Source: Gymnopilus junonius
Lineage: Eukaryota; Basidiomycota; Agaricomycetes; Agaricales; Galerinaceae
DNA: 52,506 nt
NCBI GenBank assembly: GCA_015501075.1
Contig: JADNYJ010000242.1
Coordinates: forward strand, 1-52,506
Direction: 5' to 3'
A model generated the notes under the pieces. It did not search any database. It worked only from the letters and a program-made list of their open reading frames with translations, and was not told the DNA's origin. The position numbers and the translations under genes were made by a program. Below are positions 43,761 through 52,506 of the stretch, one piece after another (the first letter of the stretch is position 1; the number at the start of each line of letters is the position of its first letter).

Positions 43761-45741
43761 GCCAGGGGAGGAGCCGCAGGAGGAGCCATGGGTACAGGTT
43801 GAGGGCAAGATGCAGCTGCTGGAGCTGAAGTGTGAGGAGTCGGAGTTGGATTGTGAGTGTGAGAAGAACCCGCAATAGGTGCTGCCAGAGGCTGAGCCTC
43901 AGCATCTGGTGCCGGAGCCGGCAGTCCTGTCAGCGCAAGTCGAGGTGGTGGACCAGTCAAAAGAGGGGGCGCAGGAGCAGGACCTAGAGCCATGGGTGCA
44001 GCAGCATTGCATGCAGCCATCTGACAGAGAGTGAACTCCCCTCTGCAGTAAATATTAGTATATGATATGTAATGTAAGATAAGGAGGAACTTACTGGAAA
44101 AGACCAACTATGAGACAAGATAGCCATGCCAACATGATATTGTTGCATGTAAGGCATCCTGCGCCAACATCGTCAACACATAGCATCGACCAGGCTCAGC
44201 CTTGACAGCTGCATTGTCACCGATGAGGCACATATGCCCAGTGATTTGCAAACCAGGATCTCGTCTCAAAAGGAAGAGGATCTTGATGTAATAACTCAGC
44301 AAATGTCCAAGTCAAAAAAACTGACTGAAACTTACCAGCTTCATCAGGCTATTTAGAGCATCATCGAGACGAGCCCCAGGCAATTTGTTGATGACCTTGG
44401 GGTCACCTTCCTCTGTCTGCATCCCAGCTATGACATCATCGCACTCCTTAGCAAATTGCCTCTTGGCGGCAGCGTCCATCCCAGCAGTGGCGATAGCATA
44501 CAACTGGCTGAGATTGCTTTCAGGGTCTTCTAATGAATATAAGGAAAATTTAGTTACAATAAGTTCATAGTACAGTAAAAATCGTACCTGGATCCTGGTT
44601 GCCTTCAGACCATCCCAATACCTTCTGCATGGCGATGAAAGAGTTCCAGGAGTTGGGGCTTCGAATACCCTTTGCCGTCGGGTTGAAGCCAGCTGCCTCA
44701 TAGACTTGCAAGACAGAAAACCCAGTGTTCTTGGCAATCCATGCAGCCTCAGCAAAGTACTGCTCACCAAGGCGCTGCGACATGTCTTTGAAAGCATGAG
44801 TGGGTCATCCAGACTTCTTTGGGTGTTCAGCGGGCTCGTCTACATCCATTTGGTCTTCAGCAGCCCCATTGGGTGCTGCAGAACCATTGTTGGAGGTGTC
44901 GTTGGCTGCGTTATCAGCCCCTTGCTCATCTTGAACATCTTCCTGCTCCAGTTCTTCATCATTTGCGGGATTGCCAGTTGCACCTCCCTCATCGTCGGAG
45001 TCATCAGGTTTGTACGATGGGTCATTTGCATCAGTCCCCGATGACTCTGACCCAGACTCTTCCATCATTGAACCTTCCTCGTCTTGAGGAATTGCCTTGG
45101 CCTTCCCTTTCGCCTTGTCCGATTTCTCGATGACAGGAACATTGATGAATGCACAATTGACTCGTGGATGGGATTGAGCAGAAGTTTTGGCTCACAAAGC
45201 CAGTTGATTAGATGGGGGAGGGGAGAGCAAGTCCGGTTCCGGAGAAGGTGAGTGTTGGTAAATGAACTGTGTGTTGAATATATCATTGGGGAAACCATAG
45301 CCGTTTCCTTGCCTTTTTGTGATTCGACAGCCCATGCAGTTCAGAAATCACGCGGCACAGTGAGCCCCTGCAGAATGTCCTTGAAGTCCTTATCCCTAGG
45401 GCCTTTGTAGCTGACGATCCTGTCAAATTGGTTGGTTTCACCAGGCTGTGGACCTAAGCTCCAATAATAAGTTGAACGGTTGATTAGGTAGGTGTAGCAT
45501 GGTCCAGTGAAGGGAGGCTCATAGATGGAATCAGCCAACTCTAGCCGCAGGAAGTCAGCAGGCTGGACATTATTCAAAACATCAATTGTCTTGCCATGAG
45601 TAGTTCCTTTGGGCACCTTTGAGCGGGAAGTGCAGTGAGATGCACTCTCCGTACTGGCAGTAATGACAGTCGTTCTGGAACGTGAAGAGCTGTTAAAAAA
45701 ATTAGCCATGTTGTTCTTCACAAAATAACTACTAGGCATGT

Positions 45742-45806
45742 GATGTAGTCAACATGGTAGAGCCGAGACATAGTCAATGACATCATATGAGAGGAGGACA
45801 CAGTCA
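45742..45806 (-). repeat. TGACTATGTC triplet array 1 (intron of gene L)
   Basis: Three motif copies on minus at 45797-45806 (TGACTGTGTC), 45767-45776 (TGACTATGTC) and 45742-45751 (TGACTACATC), with steps of 30 and 25. They lie within the intron between exons 3 and 4. Confidence 0.85.
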
Positions 45807-45965
45807 ACCCTCAGATGCAATGAAATAAAAGAGAATTAGACAAAAAAAGACTTACGAAGCTTGTGCATTTGTAGCAGATGCCGTGGTAGAGTTTGAAGAA
45901 CTGGAGAGAAAACATCAGCCACGTCATTGTCGACCTACACCTCACACAACGACAGCTAACCATGG

Positions 45966-46028
45966 GACATAGTCAATGTGGTTAAGTCATGACATAGTCA
46001 ATGACGTCATAAGAGGGGGACATAGTCA
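45966..46028 (-). repeat. TGACTATGTC triplet array 2 (intron of gene L)
   Basis: Copies at 46019-46028, 45991-46000 and 45966-45975, all TGACTATGTC on minus, with steps of 28 and 25, in the intron between exons 2 and 3. The sequence between copies also matches array 1 (CCTCTTATGACGTCAT against CCTCTCATATGATGTCAT). It contains the palindrome TGACGTCA at about 46001. Confidence 0.88.
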
Positions 46029-46665
46029 ACCCTCTGGAATGTGTGGTATAGGACAGGGAGGTGAAGGTTTACTTACTTCGTCACCTTGACCTTCTTCTTG
46101 GTACTTCTACCAGGGGGGGACTGTCGTCGGCCTGTGCAGTGAGCATGTTAGTATGTGAAGTGATGTTATAATAAAGAAACTTACTTTGCATTTGGCCATT
46201 GAGAATAAAGGAATGTATAAGAGAATGAAAGGAATGAAGAAATGAAGGGAATGAGGGGGAAGAAAGAAAGGGAGAGAGGAAAAGGCCATAGTTCGGATGA
46301 CCTAAGTAATGTGACTTTCGAGCCAGCAAATTGAGTGCCAATGGTCCAAGTGATCACTGAGATATTTTGGGTAATAGCGCTGGAGCCCTGAATTACAACC
46401 CTGCACTATGGATATTAACTACTAAAAACCACAGAATAGAGGATGAACTGACCTATATTCAAGGCAATGTCTAAGTCAGATTTCAAGTAAATAAAGTCAT
46501 CTGTGTGAACCCCCATAATGCATGACATTGCAATGGAAAAAATATTATATTGAATGAACACCATATTGGCAGAAACTTCCTTTTTAGGAAGTACAATATT
46601 TCAACCACCCAAGCTATACGTCCCCTTGTAATTATGCAATTCATTAAAGGCGAACTGTTGTTTTA

Positions 46666-46950
46666 TTTGAAGAAAGGTGGGAGAAGTCCTTGGTCTCCAG
46701 CATTTCTTTGAATGCAGTGGTTATACAATTGGCAAGTGCTTCATTGTATGCTTCAGCCTCCTGCATGAGTTTGTCTTCAAGATGGTCATCATCGACTTCT
46801 TCAGCTTTGGATAACTTGTGAAAACCATCACTAGTTTAAGTAGAATAGAAAATGGTAAGGAAGCTAGAGGTAGAGCTTTGGTTGTGCTGTGCGATATACA
46901 ATGGAATCATGAAGTAAGAGGCAGGCAAGTTCATCGTCGACAAGCTTTTG
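46666..46950 (-). pseudogene. Coding continuation after Cdc5 fragment, unrecognised
   Basis: Minus: IAQKLVDDELACLLLHDSIV, then after a break KLSKAEEVDDDHLEDKLMQE and AEAYNEALANCITTAFKEML ending near 46660. It does not match the Cdc5 sequence expected after NMTIAQ, so the Cdc5 homology ends here or the junction is chimeric. The Asp/Glu-rich helical character is visible; the function is unknown. Confidence 0.45.
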
Positions 46951-46964
46951 AGCTATCATCTGTG

Positions 46965-47270
46965 CAATGGTCATATTTCGGAGGTTGCGTGCTTCCATCA
47001 TGACATTATCCTCTGCATTTAAAGTGAGCTAATGATTAAAAAGACATGGTGTAACTTACGCTGAGGGGCTGTTCTTGGTGTTCTTGCCATACGAGCAGCT
47101 TCTAGACCTTCATAGTCACTGAGTAATCTGCTGCTTGCATCTCTACCATCACCAATGAGCACCTTGAAATTTTCACCAGTATGACCAATCTTGACGATAT
47201 CTTCAAGCTCTGCTTCACCAACCTGTTGCACAGTGGGAAGAGTGAGCTTTCGCCTTCTGTCAATAGACTC
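46965..47270 (-). pseudogene. CDC5: Fragment of splicing factor Cdc5/Cef1
   Basis: Minus strand: RRKLTLPTVQQVGEAELEDI and VKIGHTGENFKVL, then SSRLLSDYEGLEAARMARTP and RTAPQ. A 47-base intron (GTAAGTTACACC at 47059 down to TTTAAATGCAG at 47013) separates this from QDNVMMEARNLRNMTIAQ. The words match the well-conserved middle of Cdc5/Cef1, a Prp19-complex subunit needed for pre-mRNA splicing in the nucleus. The intron is still present, so it was copied as DNA, not from mRNA. Upstream, stops appear (near 47280) and the Myb domains are missing. It is a captured or duplicated fragment, not the working gene. Confidence 0.85.
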
Positions 47271-47589
47271 AGCTCTTTAAGTTTCCAGATCTGAGCATCA
47301 CGAGCAACAGTTAATTTGGTCTGGAGTGATGCAGGCTGTAGATAATGAGTGGAATGGTAAGGATTATGAGATAAAGACATACATGATAATGGCTGCTTTG
47401 AACTGGTGGCAACAATAACTTCGTCTTCAGATGCTGCAAAGCCATACCATCAGCATTCCTTGTGGTCACAGCTGAGAGGTATAGGATGTAACACCCAGGA
47501 CAAGGACAGTGCAGGAGGGTCCAGGGTCTACAAAGATGGGGTAGATAAAAGGTAAAAGCGAGACCAGGTGGGAAGAGTACTAACCTCTG

Positions 47590-47655
47590 AAGGCATCAAT
47601 GAAAGGTCGATATGCTCCTCCTAGCAATCCGTAGATGGGGTCAAGTACTAAGTAG
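47590..47655 (-). other. Orphan exon-like segment
   Basis: Minus: LDPIYGLLGGAYRPFIDAFR followed by a GTTAGT donor-like sequence. It has protein-like composition but is isolated. It may be another captured fragment or part of a lost exon chain. Confidence 0.3.
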
Positions 47656-47779
47656 CGAACATTGGATTAGAAAAGTGAGAACAACTACAGAAATTTACTC
47701 ACCTGGGCATTGAAAAGCCCCTCCTGATGTAAAACAGCATAGGCCATGATAAGAGACCATAATTGAAGGGTAGCAACAT

Positions 47780-47995
47780 AGATGGAATGCAGACATAGTC
47801 AAGCACACAGGACTGCAAGCCATAGGCCATACATGATGAGCAAAAGATGCAGTCAGCTCACGACCAATGGTAGATTCATGTTGAGGGATAAGTAGGTAGA
47901 TGCAGACATAGTCAGGCATCCAGAAGTGCAAGCCATAGGTGATGCATGATGAGTGAGAGACACAGTCAGCTCACGATCAATCGTAGAGGGTGGAG
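47780..47995 (-). repeat. Direct tandem duplication with motif doublets
   Basis: Two units of about 85 bases starting GCAGACATAGTCA at 47789 and 47902 share AGTGCAAGCCATAGG-like and ATGATGAG-like words and CAGTCAGCTCACGA. Each contains two TGACTATGTC-like motifs on minus (47792-47801 with 47846-47855; 47905-47914 with 47959-47968). The step is 54 in both, which equals 25 plus 29, as if the middle copy of a triplet had been lost. Confidence 0.8.
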
Positions 47996-48203
47996 GTGTC
48001 GAAGCCTTGAAGCATTAATGAGGGGGTAGATGCGGAGACGAAAGGATGGAGACAGGGAAGGAGGGAAGAATACCCTTGAGATATGCACATGACATGATTC
48101 CTTCATTATCTAAGTCCTAATCTTGAGGCTCACCACTCAATATTTACTCCCTCTCTCCCTCTCTCTTTCTCTCCCTCTTACTGTACCAATCTTTCAGAGA
48201 AGC

Positions 48204-48267
48204 TGACTGTGTCTCTTCTCTTCCATGCTGACTATGGTCTCCGGAACCTGGCAGGGCTGACTATGTC
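48204..48267 (+). repeat. TGACTATGTC triplet array 3
   Basis: Copies at 48204 (TGACTGTGTC), 48229 (TGACTATGGTC, one extra base) and 48258 (TGACTATGTC), with steps of 25 and 29, on the plus strand in the direction of gene R. Confidence 0.85.
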
Positions 48268-48678
48268 TCCTGTGTCTTCACTATGTTAACGCTCACCTAT
48301 CACCCCAAACACTTGACCTGCTGCTTTCAAACTCTTGGGTATTACAAAAAATGCCAATCTAGATGCCTATTCTCAGTATTAGTTTTTGATCTTTCACTTT
48401 CGACATAAATCAATTATCAGGTAAGTCAACTTCTATTGCAAGCCGTTTGGCTACTTACTGCATTTCAAGTTATCCATCTAACTTTCCTGGTGTTCTCTTC
48501 ATCGTCGGTGCCCTATTTTCTAGGTGAATTGTTGACTTAAAGTATGTATTTAATTTGTTGACTCATTTGATAGGCTTACTCTTTGTTTAAATACAGATCG
48601 GCTTCGCAATATCTAACTCCGAACTCTCAAAGTCCTGACCCAAGTTAAAACAACCCACCTCCCATTGCGAAAGGAAGC

Positions 48679-48742
48679 TGACTGCATCTCTACTAATCCG
48701 TGCTGACTGTTGTCTCTGGAAATCGGTAGGGTTGACTATGTC
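48679..48742 (+). repeat. TGACTATGTC triplet array 4
   Basis: Copies at 48679 (TGACTGCATC), 48704 (TGACTGTTGTC) and 48733 (TGACTATGTC). Steps of 25 and 29 repeat array 3 exactly, including the extra base in the middle copy. Confidence 0.85.
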
Positions 48743-49566
48743 TCCCTTGATTTTACCATTGGTACTCTTCCATCACTTCCAACTCTGACCCATTCAAATC
48801 CAACAAAAGGTTCATAACCATTGCACCTTTAGCTCTAGTCTCCGTTTAAATACTCTTTTCCAGTTTTAGTGCCTATATGCTCAATGCCGTTCTTCTCTAC
48901 ATGGTCCTTTAACTATGCAGGCTACATTTCAACAATGGCCACCCCAAAATGCCGAATGCAGGGATTCAATATCTGTATTTGCATACATTCAATAGCATTT
49001 CATGTCCTTTCATATAGATTTTCACTCTCTTGTCACATCAGCACTCCATAATCTCTGTCACCCCTCTTTCACCACAACTCGCTCTGTCATTTCTCATTCA
49101 AATTCCCCAATCATAGGAGATGCTACAATTATGGGAACCAGCTGTGCAATTGTGAAATATATACAGGAGGAGAATGTGCTACATAACTAGTAGGAGCAAT
49201 TAGACAATGTTGTGCCACATTCCCCAGCAATCGCTTTTGATAATTGATGACTTTTCCTGTCACTGCTAAATAATCTTATCAGTCAGATATCTAAGATCTT
49301 ATCAGTAGTTTTATCAGTATTTATGATCATCGGACCCTTATCAACTGCTATCTATTTTGTTATCAGTAGTTTTATCTGTATCTGACCCTTATCAGCTGCT
49401 ATCTATGTCCTTATCTAATGTGTACTTCTATTTGTATCTAAGGCCATCAAGGGCTTTGTTGATGCATTTACTCGCTCACACTTCATCCTCTTTTCAATCC
49501 ACATGATTTTCTTTCCAACGTGAGTCTTTCTCCTCTTCCTATTTTAAATTGATTCTTTAGTGGAGC

Positions 49567-49636
49567 TGTCTGTGTCTCTCCGCCCCACTGTGAACTGACT
49601 ATGTCTTTCACATGTACGAATTGGCTTGACTGTGTC
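49567..49636 (+). repeat. TGACTATGTC triplet array 5
   Basis: Copies at 49567 (TGTCTGTGTC), 49596 (TGACTATGTC) and 49627 (TGACTGTGTC), with steps of 29 and 31. Between them lies a CTGTGAACTGACTATGTCTT-like context shared with array 6. Confidence 0.82.
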
Positions 49637-49679
49637 TGCCTTTTCTCGTTCAACCTGTTCTTTGCAATTCTAATGGAGC

Positions 49680-49749
49680 TGACTGTGTCTCTCCATACAA
49701 CCCAAACTGACTATGTCTTTCATGGATACGAGTGGGCCTGACTGCTGTC
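49680..49749 (+). repeat. TGACTATGTC triplet array 6
   Basis: Copies at 49680 (TGACTGTGTC), 49708 (TGACTATGTC) and 49739 (TGACTGCTGTC), with steps of 28 and 31. The whole unit from GGAGCTG to GTCTGCC is a near copy of array 5, 113 bases upstream. It ends 68 bases before the start codon of gene R. Confidence 0.85.
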
Positions 49750-49817
49750 TGCCCTTGTATCAACCTGTACTCTCCCTCAACATTTTACTCAATGCACTCA
49801 TCTAAATCTACAGCGCC

Positions 49818-52151
49818 ATGCCACCTATTACCGTTCCGAAACAGCCTACCTTATATCCTTGTATGTTGCTTTTATCTCTTACCTTGCTTTCCTCATGCAT
49901 ACCTGCAGATGGAAAGACTGACTGCTACGGGATTGCTCAGACAGCCAATGGCAGGGCTGTATTTGCTACTCACCTGGAACCCAATCGTAAGTTCCCTATG
50001 TCCTTTTTTTTTTCTAAACTCAATATTACATAGAACCTTTGCATGGTACAGATGCTCTGATCATTGCTGAAATCTCCAGCTTGCCCTCTCATCCTCCTGC
50101 TTTAAAGGTGGACCCAGTCCAAACCACTTTGGAAACTGGTGTCCCATGGCCCAGGAGCTTCTACATCACGTCTGAAAACACGAACTGGATTCCCAACCTT
50201 GATCATGACAGCACCAGCATATATGTTCGTGAAAATGGATGCTACGGCACCCACAATTTGATGCAATGGCCCCAATGGTATTTTGAGGGTACCTGGTATT
50301 TCCCTTTCATCATGAGGAAGCCACTTGAGGAAGACCTTCCTGAACACAAGTATGCCTCCTCTGGTATGATCTATGCCCTGAGGATTTCATCAAGGAGCCT
50401 GGATCAGTTTCCGATGTTGGCATGATCTGGGTGGATCTACGAAAGTAATTCATCAAGTTAAGATATGCGATACATCAAGGTGTCATCGACTTCATGCAGG
50501 AGAAAGGGTTGACTCAGCAAAGCAAGTATTGTTGTGAAATGCTTCATAGCAACACCAGGCAGCGCTTTGCCAATATTGCATTGGAGTGTGCACCCCAGTC
50601 ATACCTCATGACGCTCCTTACTCTGACTTCGTTTCAATGCCATGCCCTAGAAACTCTGGCCTGTCTCGACTACTTCCACAAGTGGGAAGCAATTGAACTT
50701 TCACTGAATGGCTCTCCAGCCCATGTCGATGACTCCATCATGGGCTGTATTACATGCAACCTCATCCTCGCCCAGAAGTTCTTTGAAATGGGAGTGCCTT
50801 ACTGGCTTGTTCAGCCTATATCGGCTTTCTCTAGCAGCATGCAGGTCCATCAGTCGATCTCAATGGATGAGCTGACCTTTTGCTCAAAGTCTACCCGAAT
50901 ACCAAGGTCATCTGGAATGGTGGCCCTTCTGCTGTTCGTAACAGGGCGTGCCAAAACCTGTGCCTCGGCAACATCGATGTTGGTCATTCAGCTTGGGGGC
51001 TGCACCCCGGTGAACTGCCAGACATTGAGCCTTCCGGTAAGCTTTTTATTTTTATTTTATTATAACTTGCTTGCAGTAGTTAATTATTATAGTCGCAGGA
51101 CCGTCTTCTGCACCTACCTCGAGTGCTCCGTCGCTTCCCGAACCGTCTTCTTCTTCTTCCATATTCAATACTCCTTGCATGCCTCATCGTCGGATCAAGT
51201 TAAGTCGACAAATTAATAAAGTCAAATTTGCCAAGCTGAAATCGAAATTCCCTGTTGTGCCTGAAGCATCTCCATTCTGGGTGCGTGCCCTGAGCTCCTT
51301 CGACCCTTCATGGAAAGATATATTGGATCATCGTGATGCAGGACTTATGCATGGTTTTCCTGTCTTGGATCCTTTTGTCTTATGCGGCTCGGGCGATAGG
51401 ACCCAAGTTTACTTCTTGGCATGGCTGGCTTTCCATTCACTTGCCTAAGCCGCATTCTGACATTGGAGCCAAAATTACCACTGCAGGGACTAGCGTGACA
51501 TGGTCGAGTCCTGGTTCTCAAGATTGGCGTGATTTCCTCTTTCATTTGGGATCCACCTATGGCTTCAAGGAGGATTCTGAACAGAAATCCAAGAAGGCTA
51601 AGGTGGAGAATGACTTCTACAACTTGTTTGCATTCCGAATCCCAGAGCAGCAGCTGCTGATCGATGTCTACTGGCAAGGCAAGCTGGTTGCCAGTGCAGC
51701 TTCAATTGCAGCATGAAACTTGTCGATCAATTCACATGTATGGCGTGAGGTCATTTGGGACCTCTTCAAACACAACTTTCGAATGGAGCTACTCGCTGTC
51801 GACTACTGCATCTACCCTCGTAATGTGATGGCTGCCATGGACCAGTCTTTGCATGATGACATGGTTCTTTCTGTTTTTCCTGGCCACACTGTCATCTGCC
51901 AGACATTCCCAACTCGGCATGAGGGCTTGGCAGCAAAGAAGTGGGAGAATCATCGTCGATACATGGAAGCCTTTCACAAGCTCTTATTGGACTGGCCAGG
52001 TGATGAAGCAGCAAAGTTGAAGAAGATGTCCATCAGCAATGATGAGAGCTCTGTTGTGGCAGTAGAAATGGTCGCATATCCTTACTACTGCCATACATTC
52101 TTCGAATATCTTGGTCAGGCTCCTTGCACCCCTCATCGCCTTCCTGAGTAA
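49818..52151 (+). pseudogene. Gene R: four-exon unrecognised protein, frameshifted
   Basis: Exons from splice signals: 49818-49860, 49909-49986, 50034-51036, 51099-52151. The start is MPPITVPKQPTLYP, then GKTDCYGIAQTANGRAVFAT, WPRSFYITSENTNWIPNLDH, HALETLACLDYFHKWEAIEL, QKFFEMGVPYWLVQPISAFS, YPNTKVIWNGGPSAVRNRAC, a Ser-rich linker, DWRDFLFHLGSTYGFKEDSE, and a terminal block VWREVIWDLFKHNFRMELLA. This matches the plan of an unnamed protein family repeated many times in Agaricomycetes (a KF..G.PYWL.RP-like block, then a W-R-L-C-terminal block); no biochemical function is known to me. Frame changes near 50375, 50880 and 51400, a stop at 50445, and TGA at 51715 show it is dead or near-dead. Six motif triplets lie upstream on the plus strand and in gene L. 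Confidence 0.7.
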
Positions 52152-52506
52152 GGAATTTCTATAACACACCTCGTCGTTGTCTGCTTTTGTAAGTTTCCTT
52201 TATTTCTAAGTATTTTAATGTACTGACTTCCATCTAATTGCTTAGTTGTTGTGTATAGTTTTCACTTGCTCTCAGATCGTCATGCCTTTTCTGCTCGTAA
52301 GTACCTTGCATTGTCAATGTACTGACTTTGTTGCTGACTTGTCATCTGCTGAAGGTTTTATTTACATGTAAATCTCCATAGTCATTGACTTGCCTTTCCG
52401 GGCAAGTCAAATTTTATTTTATTTTCTTGTTCCACATTCGGTAAGCCATCGCGACAGTGCATGGACAATGTGACCAGCATGTGTCTTTCTTGATCTTTCC
52501 ACCCAT
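52152..52506. other. 3' flank of gene R
   Basis: Pyrimidine-rich sequence with donor-like GTAAGTTTCC (52189) and GTAAGTACC (52297) and acceptor-like TCTCAG, compatible with further small exons of gene R beyond the apparent stop. No further frame is long enough to support. Confidence 0.35.

Larger units (their letters stand above)
42164..46199 (-). pseudogene. Gene L: nine-exon unrecognised protein, frameshifted
   Basis: Exons deduced from splice signals (minus, 5' to 3'): 46199-46185, 46131-46077, 45900-45856, 45674-44588, 44529-44336, 44281-44095, 44042-43178, 43125-42883, 42827-42164. Visible parts: a basic Lys stretch (RSTKKKVKVTK); a folded-looking block (DFLRLELADSIYEPPF, TYLINRSTYYWSLGPQPGE, GCRITKRQGNGYGF); an acidic 80-residue linker; WIAKNTGFSVLQVYEAAGFN with SPNSWNSFIAMQKV, vaguely HMG- or MADF-like; MQQYHVGMAILSH; an Ala-rich linker; and WPEDVMKWYPGSRKSTW. 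Single-base losses (C run at 46113, TGG to TG near 45340) and a TGA break the frame. The architecture recalls a repeated, unnamed Agaricomycete protein family. Function unknown. It is divergent from gene R. Confidence 0.7.

Noticed and set aside
43367..44107. Separate 246-codon Ala-rich gene and a 222-codon plus-strand gene in the same place
   Set aside because: The plus-strand frame is a by-product of the CAG-type triplet repeat. The minus-strand frame is exon 7 of gene L plus intron, and its last part is in a different frame from the conserved exon sequence.
48204..49749. CRISPR-like array from the spaced TGACTATGTC motifs
   Set aside because: Repeats are only about 10 bases and degenerate, are grouped in threes, and the sequence is clearly eukaryotic (introns, retrotransposons).

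Overview
The window looks like a transposon-dense, gene-poor stretch of a basidiomycete (probably mushroom-forming Agaricomycete) nuclear genome. The reasons are short spliceosomal introns (about 47-60 bases, GTAAGT or GTATGT donors), Tnp2-like transposases of the kind common in Agaricomycetes, a chromodomain Ty3/gypsy element, RNase H-bearing LINEs, and two degenerate families of repeated, unnamed basidiomycete proteins. I see no convincing intact host housekeeping gene. Almost every reading frame is broken.

Layout. 1-4.55 kb: minus-strand coding debris, including the N-terminal half of a RecQ-like helicase. 4.77-5.75 kb: an intact 329-codon open frame of unknown function. 5.9-8.1 kb: the 3' part of a Ty3/gypsy chromovirus (minus), hit by an 87-base LINE tail. 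8.1-24.4 kb: one Ty1/copia element (minus, 341-bp LTRs, about 4.7 kb when the insertions are subtracted) that was hit by four LINEs of a single family (A, B, C, D). C is nearly full length at 6.4 kb. 24.4-33.0 kb: an unrecognised plus-strand remnant, then a long minus-strand Tnp2-type (CACTA-like) transposase pseudogene interrupted by LINE E and by two hAT-like MITEs. 33.9-38.8 kb: an inverted-repeat element carrying two tRNA-like modules, a Tc1/mariner pseudogene, and pieces of a second gypsy element (integrase, gag, LTR). 38.8-42.1 kb: AT-rich repeats with a Harbinger-like MITE. 42.2-52.2 kb: a divergent pair of intron-rich, broken genes (L on minus, nine exons; R on plus, four exons). The spacer between them contains a captured fragment of the splicing-factor gene Cdc5.

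What stands out. (1) The L/R pair and its spacer carry 22 copies of a TGACTATGTC-like motif, grouped in regularly spaced triplets (25-31 nt steps). The motif points in the direction of transcription on each side and lies inside introns of L as well as in the spacer. (2) The two copia LTRs differ almost only at ancestral CpG dinucleotides, and catalytic acidic residues in three unrelated enzymes were lost by the same ATC-GA to ATC-AA change. Both are signatures of cytosine-methylation decay. (3) Four of five LINE copies share one UGA codon between RNase H and the terminal zinc knuckle, and two copies are 5'-truncated within 2 bases of each other. Together the nested insertions give a readable order: gypsy, then copia, then LTR decay, then LINE insertion.
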